Shown piece by piece: positions 1 through 5,028 of a stretch of DNA of 5,028 nucleotides. Origin of the DNA: Eubacteriales bacterium (lineage in GTDB: Bacteria; Bacillota_A; Clostridia; Lachnospirales; Lachnospiraceae); the NCBI GenBank assembly GCA_030527765.1, contig JAUNAE010000282.1, forward strand, positions 1 through 5,028, written 5' to 3'. The position numbers and the translations under genes are program-made. Numbering within the stretch: the first letter of the stretch is position 1; each line of letters starts with the position of its first letter. The notes under the pieces are model-generated. The model was not told the origin of the DNA and did not search any database. It saw only the letters and a program-made list of their open reading frames with translations.

Positions 1-69
1 GATCAACAGAGTCAGGCAATGAAACTGATCCAGGAAATCAGATCAACAGAGTCAGGCAATGAAACTGAT
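1..69 (+). repeat. Direct repeat, 29-bp identical copies with 40-bp period
   Basis: Positions 1-29 and 41-69 are identical over 29 bases, beginning GATCAACAGAGTC and ending AAACTGAT; they are separated by 11 bases (30-40). A short echo, ATCAACA, occurs again at 70-76. Because the 40-bp period is not a multiple of three, the two copies are read in different frames in the open frame that spans them. More copies may lie to the left of the window. The perfect identity suggests a recent tandem duplication. Confidence 0.9.
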
Positions 70-87
70 ATCAACAATGCTAGTTAA
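1..87 (+). CDS. Possible C-terminal end of an upstream gene (partial, unidentified)
   Basis: An open frame enters from the left edge and reads 28 codons to a TAA at 85-87. The visible peptide begins DQQSQAMKLIQEI, a stretch that could be the end of an amphipathic helix, and finishes as a very polar tail, RSTESGNETDINNAS. The other two forward frames are closed by TGA at 20-22 and 60-62, so this is the only frame that can continue to the end of the repeat. The stop lies 66 bases before the first ABC transporter start, which suits an upstream operon member. In related Firmicutes a MarR-type regulator often sits here, but nothing visible proves that. The piece is too short for coding statistics, and the region could also be non-coding. 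Confidence 0.35.
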   Translation, partial: DQQSQAMKLIQEIRSTESGNETDINNAS

Positions 88-143
88 AACACACATATGA
101 ATGGTATTGGAATGCAGGAATATGCTGACACTCCGTGCCAAAG

Positions 144-149
144 AGGAGG
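144..149 (+). promoter_or_regulatory. Ribosome binding site deciding the start of ABC subunit A
   Basis: AGGAGG lies four bases before the ATG at 154, within GAGGAGGAAAA. The same frame is open further upstream, with in-frame ATGs at 97 and 112, but neither has a purine-rich site in front of it. The start at 154 is therefore chosen. No convincing -35/-10 pair is visible between 88 and 143, so transcription probably comes from further left. Confidence 0.85.
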
Positions 150-153
150 AAAA

Positions 154-1896
154 ATGGTCAAAACACTTTTGAAAAGCGTACGAGAATACAAGAAGCCTTC
201 CATTCTCGCCCCGGTTTATGTGGCGCTGGAGGTTGTTCTGGAATGTCTCATCCCTTTGATCATGGCAGGATTGATTGATAAGATGGGCAGCCATTCCATG
301 TCAATCATTCTGAAATACGGAATCGTATTGGCTGTGATGGCAATGCTTTCCCTGGCGTTTGGAGCCCTTGCAGGAAAGTATGCGGCAACCGCATCTGTAG
401 GTTTGTCAAAGAACCTGCGCCATGATCTTTTTTACAAAACCCAGGAGTTTTCTTTTGCAGATATTGATAAGTTTTCGGTAGCATCTCTTGTTACACGTAT
501 GACAACGGATGTTACAAACGTTCAGAATGCTTATCAGATGATTATTCGTGCAGCTGTAAGAACACCACTGATGCTGATTTTCTCAGTGACTATGAGTTTA
601 CTGATTAACCCGAAGATGGCATGTATTTTCCTGGCACTGATTCCGATTATCGGAATTGCGCTTTTTTCCATCATTTTTAAAGTTATGCCGATCTTCAAAA
701 GAATTTTCAAGAAATACGATGCTATGAACAATTCCGTGCAGGAAAACATTGCCGGAATTCGTGTTGTGAAAGCTTTTGTCCGTGAGGGCTACGAGCAGGA
801 AAAATTCGATGCTACTTCTGAGGATGTTCGTCAGGAATTTACCCGTGCAGAGCGCATCCTTGCATTCAACGCACCGATTATGATGGCATGCATGTTCATG
901 TCCATGCTGCTGATCAGCGGATTTGGTTCCAAAATGATCATTCAGTCCGGCGGCGCTGCACTTACTACCGGCCAGCTTTCTTCTCTGGTTGGCTACGGAG
1001 TACAGGTGCTTATGTCCATGATGATGCTTTCCATGGTATTCGTTATGGTAACTCTGGCTGAGGAGTCTGCAAGCCGTATTGTAGAAGTGCTTCAGCATGA
1101 GAGCACACTGGTTTCTCCGGAAAACGGACTCACAGAGGTGGCAGACGGAAGCATTGAGTTCGATCATGTTTCTTTCCGCTATTCCGAGCGCAGCAAACGT
1201 AACTCCCTTCAGGATATTGATCTGAAGATTGCATCTGGACAGACCATCGGAATTATCGGTGGTACCGGTTCTTCCAAGACAACACTGATTCAGCTGATTT
1301 CCCGTCTGTATGATACTACTGAGGGTACGGTCAGAGTCGGCGGAAAAGATGTCAAAGAATATGATCTGGAAGCACTTCGCGATCAGGTAGCAGTTGTACT
1401 TCAGAAAAACATTCTGTTTTCCGGAACAATCAAAGAGAACCTTCGCTGGGGCAACAAGGATGCTTCTGATGAGGAGCTGATCCGTGTGTCCAAGCTTGCG
1501 CAGGCGGACGAGTTCGTTCAGCAGTTCCCGGACAAATACGATACTTACATTGAACAGGGAGGAAGCAATGTTTCCGGTGGTCAGAAGCAGCGTCTGTGTA
1601 TTGCCAGAGCTCTTCTGAAAAAACCGAAGATCCTGATTCTGGATGATTCTACTTCTGCAGTTGATACCAGAACAGATGCACTGATTCGCCGTGCTTTCCG
1701 GGAGGAGATTCCGGATACTACCAAAATCATCATTGCACAGCGAGTTTCTTCTGTTGAGGATGCTGATCAGATTCTTGTTATGGACGGCGGACGCATCGTA
1801 GAGCAGGGAACCAGTGAAGAACTGCTGGCAATGAACGGAATTTACCGTGAAGTATATGATTCTCAGACGAAGGGAGAGGAGGAGCAGACTGCATGA
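154..1896 (+). CDS. Heterodimeric ABC exporter, subunit A (degenerate ATP-site half)
   Basis: This 580-residue half-transporter joins a six-helix membrane domain to a nucleotide-binding domain in the inner membrane. Predicted helices lie near residues 16-41, 51-74, 129-151, 155-178, 238-258 and 276-301. The ATPase half has the A-loop Tyr343, Walker A GGTGSSKT at 369-376 (Lys375), Q-loop Gln417, signature VSGGQ at 473-477, Walker B ILILD ending at Asp497, and SAVD at the D-loop. The residue after Walker B, normally the catalytic Glu, is Asp498, and the switch His is Gln529. These are the marks of the degenerate half in heterodimeric exporters of the TM287/288, BmrCD and LmrCD kind. The partner is the gene that overlaps its end. 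Substrate is unknown; multidrug, peptide or lipid export are possible. Length is normal for the family. Confidence 0.95.
   Translation: MVKTLLKSVREYKKPSILAPVYVALEVVLECLIPLIMAGLIDKMGSHSMSIILKYGIVLAVMAMLSLAFGALAGKYAATASVGLSKNLRHDLFYKTQEFSFADIDKFSVASLVTRMTTDVTNVQNAYQMIIRAAVRTPLMLIFSVTMSLLINPKMACIFLALIPIIGIALFSIIFKVMPIFKRIFKKYDAMNNSVQENIAGIRVVKAFVREGYEQEKFDATSEDVRQEFTRAERILAFNAPIMMACMFMSMLLISGFGSKMIIQSGGAALTTGQLSSLVGYGVQVLMSMMMLSMVFVMVTLAEESASRIVEVLQHESTLVSPENGLTEVADGSIEFDHVSFRYSERSKRNSLQDIDLKIASGQTIGIIGGTGSSKTTLIQLISRLYDTTEGTVRVGGKDVKEYDLEALRDQVAVVLQKNILFSGTIKENLRWGNKDASDEELIRVSKLAQADEFVQQFPDKYDTYIEQGGSNVSGGQKQRLCIARALLKKPKILILDDSTSAVDTRTDALIRRAFREEIPDTTKIIIAQRVSSVEDADQILVMDGGRIVEQGTSEELLAMNGIYREVYDSQTKGEEEQTA
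1877..1882 (+). promoter_or_regulatory. Ribosome binding site for ABC subunit B inside the end of subunit A
   Basis: AGGAGG sits within the last Glu-rich codons of subunit A, ten bases before the ATG at 1893. The start and the preceding stop share ATGA (1893-1896). This arrangement favours translational coupling and near-equal production of the two halves, as expected for an obligate heterodimer. The coupling itself is inferred. Confidence 0.8.
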
Positions 1897-3806
1897 GTGA
1901 CAAAATGAAAAAACCAGCCGGAGCAAAGCCGGGTACTTTTAAGAGACTCCTTAGCTACCTGTTTAAATATTACAAAATAGATCTGATTGTAGTTATCATC
2001 TGCATCATTCTTTCCACGCTTGCTTCTACTGCAGCGACTGTTTTTCTGCAGAAACTGATTGATGAATGCATTACACCGGGACTGACTCTTGGTTATGAGG
2101 CGGTGGCAAAAGATATCATCAAAATCATCACCATGATGGCGACGATTTATGCTATCGGAATTATTGCTTCCATTACATACACCCAGATTATGGCGGTGGT
2201 AACCCAGGGTACTCTGAAACATATGCGTGACGATATGTTTAACCAGATGCAGACCCTTCCGATTAAGTATTTTGATACCCATGCCCATGGTGATATCATG
2301 AGTACTTACACCAACGATACCGATGCTACCCGTCAGCTGATCGGCCAGAGTTTGATCACTCTGATTCAGACTATTTTGACGGTTACAACATTGTTTATCA
2401 TGATGGTATATTACAGCATCGGACTGACCGTAACTGTTTGTATCGGTCTTGCAATTATGTTCCGTCTTTCCAAAAAATTTGCCGGAGCCAGTGCGAAATA
2501 CATGGGTCGTCAGCAGTCTTCCCTTGCAAAGGAAGAGGGATTCATTGAGGAAATGATGGGCGGCCAGAAGGTTATCAAAGTATTTTGCCATGAAGAAGAG
2601 AGCAAAGCAGCTTTTGACAAATTGAATGAGCAGCTTTTTGAAGACAGTGAGCAGGCGCATATTGCCGGAAACGTGCTCATGCCAATCCTTAATAACCTTG
2701 GAAACCTGGTTTATGTAGTTGTTGCAGTCATCGGTGCTCTTATGGTCTATTATCAGGCACCGAACCTCCGCCTGATCGGAGTGGACACCATGTCCGCAGG
2801 TATTATCGTTTCTTTCCTCGGAATGTCCCGTCAGCTCAGCCAGAACATTGGCCAGGCGTCCATGCAGGTATCCATGATCGCTATGGGTCTTGCAGGTGCA
2901 GGACGTGTCTTCGAACTTGCAGATCAGATTTCTGAGGCAGACGAGGGATATGTACATCTTGTAAATGCAGTCAGAGAGGCAGACGGAACTCTTCGTGAGA
3001 CAGAGGAGAACACCGGCGTCTGGGCATGGAAACATCCACACAGCGCAGATGGAAGCGTTACCTACACAGAACTCAAGGGAGATGTTCAGCTGGTAGATGT
3101 AGACTTTGGATATGTTCCGGAGAAACTGGTACTTCATGACGTTTCTCTCTACGCAAAGCCGGGTCAGAAAATTGCCTTTGTCGGTGCGACCGGTGCAGGT
3201 AAGACAACGATCACCAACCTGCTGAACAGATTTTATGATATTCCGGATGGAAAAATCCGTTATGACGGAATTAACATTAACAAAATCTGTAAGCCGGACC
3301 TCAGAAGAGCTCTTGGTATTGTTCTCCAGGATGTAAACCTTTTCACAGGTACCGTTATGGATAACATCCGCTATGGTAATCTGAAAGCAACGGACGAGGA
3401 ATGTATCGCAGCTGCAAAACTGGCGAATGCAGATGACTTCATCACCCGTCTTCCGGATGGCTATGATACGATGCTTACCGGAAACGGTGCACAGCTTTCC
3501 CAGGGACAGCGTCAGCTGATTTCCATTGCCAGAGCAGCAGTGGCCGATCCGCCGGTTATGATTCTGGATGAGGCGACTTCCTCCATCGATACAAGAACCG
3601 AGGCACTGGTACAGGCAGGAATGGACAACCTTATGAAAGGCAGAACCGTTTTTGTAATCGCACATCGTCTTTCTACGGTACGAAACAGTGAAGCGATCAT
3701 GGTACTGGATCACGGACGAATCATTGAGAGAGGAAGCCATCAGGATCTTATCGATCAGAAAGGAACCTACTATCAGCTGTACACCGGTGCATTTGAGTTG
3801 GAATAA
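1893..3806 (+). CDS. Heterodimeric ABC exporter, subunit B (catalytic ATP-site half)
   Basis: This 637-residue half-transporter has helices near residues 29-51, 74-101, 150-171, 173-190, 262-287 and 300-330, then an ATPase domain. Motifs are A-loop Tyr407, Walker A GATGAGKT at 431-438 (Lys437), Q-loop Gln479, Walker B MILD ending at Asp559, catalytic Glu560, SSID at the D-loop, and switch His591. Its own signature is LSQGQ (535-539) instead of LSGGQ. In the head-to-tail dimer this weakened signature faces subunit A's Asp498/Gln529 site, while Glu560 and His591 face subunit A's intact VSGGQ, so one site is competent and one impaired. An extra stretch of about 45 residues (roughly 349-395, containing WAWKHPH) separates helix 6 from the ATPase domain and explains the above-average length. 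The gene overlaps subunit A by four bases and is followed by a terminator. Confidence 0.96.
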   Translation: MSDKMKKPAGAKPGTFKRLLSYLFKYYKIDLIVVIICIILSTLASTAATVFLQKLIDECITPGLTLGYEAVAKDIIKIITMMATIYAIGIIASITYTQIMAVVTQGTLKHMRDDMFNQMQTLPIKYFDTHAHGDIMSTYTNDTDATRQLIGQSLITLIQTILTVTTLFIMMVYYSIGLTVTVCIGLAIMFRLSKKFAGASAKYMGRQQSSLAKEEGFIEEMMGGQKVIKVFCHEEESKAAFDKLNEQLFEDSEQAHIAGNVLMPILNNLGNLVYVVVAVIGALMVYYQAPNLRLIGVDTMSAGIIVSFLGMSRQLSQNIGQASMQVSMIAMGLAGAGRVFELADQISEADEGYVHLVNAVREADGTLRETEENTGVWAWKHPHSADGSVTYTELKGDVQLVDVDFGYVPEKLVLHDVSLYAKPGQKIAFVGATGAGKTTITNLLNRFYDIPDGKIRYDGININKICKPDLRRALGIVLQDVNLFTGTVMDNIRYGNLKATDEECIAAAKLANADDFITRLPDGYDTMLTGNGAQLSQGQRQLISIARAAVADPPVMILDEATSSIDTRTEALVQAGMDNLMKGRTVFVIAHRLSTVRNSEAIMVLDHGRIIERGSHQDLIDQKGTYYQLYTGAFELE

Positions 3807-3840
3807 AATTCGGAAATGCATTGATGTAAAACGCAGAATT

Positions 3841-3860
3841 GATTAGAACGGATTAGAGCG
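3841..3860 (+). repeat. Tandem 10-mer, two copies
   Basis: GATTAGAACG at 3841-3850 is followed directly by GATTAGAGCG at 3851-3860, identical at nine of ten positions. It lies between the stop of subunit B and the terminator hairpin. No function is evident, and such a short repeat may be chance. Confidence 0.5.
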
Positions 3861-3919
3861 ATCTCCTTCAGTGGATCAGACAGAACTGGGTCTGAATCTG
3901 CTGAAGGAGATTTTTTTTT
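3861..3919 (+). terminator. Rho-independent terminator of the ABC exporter operon
   Basis: ATCTCCTTCAG (3861-3871) pairs perfectly with CTGAAGGAGAT (3901-3911). The helix continues inward through two G-U wobbles, an A-T and a G-C pair, a bulged A at 3896, and TCAGAC (3876-3881) with GTCTGA (3890-3895), closing on an eight-base loop at 3882-3889. A run of nine T residues (3911-3919) follows at once. It points along the + strand, 54 bases after the stop of subunit B, and ends the transporter transcript. The strand asymmetry of the T run argues against a bidirectional terminator. Confidence 0.94.
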
Positions 3920-3947
3920 ACAAAAATAATTTATTATCTGGTACAAT
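3917..3947 (+). promoter_or_regulatory. Likely sigma-A-type promoter of the downstream membrane-protein gene
   Basis: TACAAT at 3942-3947 matches the -10 consensus at five of six positions and is preceded by TG one base upstream (3939-3940), giving an extended -10. A -35-like TTTACA at 3917-3922 matches five of six, although its 19-base spacer is longer than the usual 17; the extended -10 would compensate. The expected start of transcription is around 3953-3956. The -35 element overlaps the end of the terminator T run, so the old unit ends and the new one begins with no gap. Confidence 0.62.
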
Positions 3948-3962
3948 AGGGTTCAGAAAATA

Positions 3963-4035
3963 TCAGCCGATGCAATTGAAATCTTGCAATCTGCATTCTG
4001 GCGATTACAAGATAAATCGCTGCATTTCGGCTTGA
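3963..4035 (+). other. Structured 5' leader RNA, class not recognised
   Basis: The transcript between the proposed promoter and the gene at 4106 is about 150 nt and can fold. AGCCGA (3965-3970) pairs with TCGGCT (4027-4032), and the helix can extend through TGCA (3971-3974) with TGCA (4021-4024), leaving two bulged T residues. Inside, GCGATT (4001-4006) pairs with AATCGC (4015-4020) around an eight-base loop. TGCAA (3971-3975) can instead pair with TTGCA (3984-3988), which competes with the extension of the outer helix. No T run follows, so it is not a terminator. It matches no riboswitch consensus I recognise; it could be a regulatory leader or simply a stabilising 5' structure. Confidence 0.4.
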
Positions 4036-4091
4036 AAAAGAAACACGCTGACATAAGGAATTCTTAATTGGGGGATGCTTTATGTTACGTA

Positions 4092-4098
4092 AAGGAGG
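4092..4098 (+). promoter_or_regulatory. Ribosome binding site deciding the start at 4106
   Basis: AAGGAGG stands seven bases before the ATG at 4106, an ideal arrangement. An in-frame ATG eight codons earlier (4082) has only a weak GGGGGA stretch before it and would place this strong site inside the coding region, so 4106 is preferred. Confidence 0.88.
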
Positions 4099-4105
4099 AA
4101 ACACA

Positions 4106-5028
4106 ATGGAAAATGAAAACATGTATAACAGGCAGCCTCAGGGGATGAGTGGAAATGCACCTTACCCGAATCAAAGACCTTATAATGCTGGTCTTGCAAG
4201 GGGCTATCAGAATCCGGGAACAAAGAACAAAGTTTCTATGGAGGCAATTTTTGCTGTGGCAGCAGCAGTTTATACGTTGATTGCCTGGATTGTGTACATT
4301 GGGCGTATAGGAGGCTTTTATGGCGGAAGACAATTCTGGTATATGCTGGTGACATATATTGTGCCGTTGGGATTATTCATTGCAATTGCAATTATGCTGT
4401 TTCTCAAAAAGAGTGGACTGGTGACTGGTATTTTGTTCTGCGCGGTTGCCTTGTTCCAGTTCTTCGACAGTCTGTATAGGATCAGATTATTATCATATTA
4501 TCATCCGTTTAGTTACATCATTCAGTTCATTGCGGACCTTGTATTTGTTTTTGCATGGGCAGTACTTGGAGCATGGATTATTATGAGAGCTACCGGAAAA
4601 AAGAACGGTATTACGGAATTGCTCACAAAGTATTGGTATTTTCCGGCAGGAGTTGTTGTACTTGCCAAAATATTTGAAATGTCCGGACAGATTTACGAAT
4701 TTGGTGCATTTCTTGCTTGGTGGATTGCAGTTGCTGTTTTTGGAGGTCTGGCACTGTTTATTAGCCGCTGGGTTGTGAATCCGGATGAAATCGCTTTTCA
4801 GGCACCGGCAGTATCTGCACGGAGACCTTATTCACCGGGAAATATGGGTCGGAATCCATATCCTGGCAATCAGGGATATCCGAATCGAGGAATGTATGAT
4901 GGTCCGGTAGGCGGATACCCTGGTCAGAATCCATACCCTGGCAATCAGGGATATCCAAATCCGAATCCATATCAGAATCCTCAGGGAAATCCTGGTCAGA
5001 ACCCATATCAGGATAACCAGGGAAATCC
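4106..5028 (+). CDS. Unrecognised six-helix membrane protein with repeat-rich Pro/Gly/Asn/Gln/Tyr tails (3' partial)
   Basis: The frame is open for 307 codons from 4106 to the right edge with no stop, so the C-terminus is missing. I do not recognise the family. Residues 1-44 form a polar tail containing PYPNQRPY. Hydrophobic segments lie near 46-66, 77-101, 104-121, 136-161, 178-190 (short) and 200-220. Basic residues at 40-42, 101-102, 161-166 and 221 all fall on the same face, which by the positive-inside rule puts both tails in the cytoplasm. From about 240 the protein becomes a Pro/Gly/Asn/Gln/Tyr-rich tail with repeats of 24-25 residues. There is no signal peptide, sortase motif or catalytic motif. 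It has its own promoter and leader after a terminator, so it is probably transcribed apart from the exporter. A role in membrane organisation or protein binding is conceivable but unproven. Confidence 0.86.
   Translation, partial: MENENMYNRQPQGMSGNAPYPNQRPYNAGLARGYQNPGTKNKVSMEAIFAVAAAVYTLIAWIVYIGRIGGFYGGRQFWYMLVTYIVPLGLFIAIAIMLFLKKSGLVTGILFCAVALFQFFDSLYRIRLLSYYHPFSYIIQFIADLVFVFAWAVLGAWIIMRATGKKNGITELLTKYWYFPAGVVVLAKIFEMSGQIYEFGAFLAWWIAVAVFGGLALFISRWVVNPDEIAFQAPAVSARRPYSPGNMGRNPYPGNQGYPNRGMYDGPVGGYPGQNPYPGNQGYPNPNPYQNPQGNPGQNPYQDNQGN
4847..5028 (+). repeat. In-frame coding repeats, period 72-75 bp, in the C-terminal tail
   Basis: Three units begin at 4847, 4922 and 4994, 75 and 72 bases apart, which is 25 and 24 codons. 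The first 39 bases of units one and two (4847-4885 and 4922-4960) differ at only three positions and encode GRNPYPGNQGYPN and GQNPYPGNQGYPN. The third unit starts GQNPYQDNQGN and runs to the window edge. Unit lengths are multiples of three, so the frame is kept. The array may continue to the right. Confidence 0.85.

Noticed and set aside
1..69. CRISPR array at the left edge
   Set aside because: Only two 29-bp copies are visible, and the 11-base gap is far shorter than a spacer. A tandem duplication explains it better.
97..153. N-terminal extension of subunit A from ATG 97 or ATG 112
   Set aside because: No ribosome binding site precedes either ATG, the added residues do not resemble an exporter N-terminus, and AGGAGG stands just before ATG 154.
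598..1926. Open frame of 442 codons on the minus strand opposite subunit A
   Set aside because: It is antisense to an unmistakable ABC transporter gene, and its translation shows no family motif.
1863..3821. Long open frame of 652 codons on the minus strand opposite subunit B
   Set aside because: It mirrors the codon pattern of the clear ABC gene on the plus strand, is rich in Cys, His and Asn without recognisable motifs, and crosses the operon junction.
4032..4057. Second promoter (TTGAAA with CATAAG) nearer the membrane-protein gene
   Set aside because: The spacer is only 14 bases and the -10 match is poor; the extended -10 at 3939-3947 is much stronger.
4075..4092. Five-codon mini-frame (MLYVT) ending at the ribosome binding site of the membrane-protein gene
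   Set aside because: A GGGGG run precedes its ATG too closely for a good ribosome binding site, and such a short frame is likely by chance. It could be revisited if ribosome profiling showed initiation there.
4761..5006. Minus-strand frame encoding an Asp/Ser-rich repeat peptide (DSD, DIPDCQ)
   Set aside because: It is the reverse reading of the Pro/Gly/Asn/Gln coding repeats. The plus-strand frame has a strong ribosome binding site and a coherent membrane core, so the Asp-rich repeats are a by-product.

Overview
The window looks like chromosomal DNA of a low- to mid-GC Gram-positive anaerobe, most likely a member of the Clostridia close to Lachnospiraceae. The reasons are the strong AGGAGG-type ribosome binding sites, the roughly 40-45% GC coding style, and the two ABC proteins, whose wording (GGTGSSKT Walker A, a WAWKHPH-bearing linker, LSQGQ signature) is typical of that group. 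This assignment rests on recognition, not on a database search.

Layout. Positions 1-87 hold an open frame entering from the left that ends in a polar tail, inside a 40-bp-period direct repeat. It may be the end of an upstream gene, possibly the regulator often found ahead of such transporters, but too little is visible to name it. Positions 154-1896 and 1893-3806 encode two half-size ABC exporters that overlap by four bases (ATGA). Together they form one heterodimeric efflux pump with one degenerate and one intact ATP site. A long hairpin followed by nine T residues (3861-3919) ends this transcription unit.

A new unit starts immediately afterwards. An extended -10 promoter (about 3917-3947) abuts the terminator and is followed by an approximately 150-nt leader that can fold into a closed multi-stem structure. 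A strong ribosome binding site then precedes a gene starting at 4106 that runs off the right edge. It encodes an unrecognised six-helix membrane protein with Pro/Gly/Asn/Gln/Tyr-rich tails at both ends; the C-terminal tail is built of repeats of 24-25 residues.

How the parts work together. The two ABC proteins are one machine and need each other to make complete ATP sites. The membrane protein is separately transcribed, and nothing in the sequence ties it functionally to the pump. The window is mostly ordinary. Its least explained parts are the orphan repeat-tailed membrane protein, its structured leader, and the repeat at the left edge.
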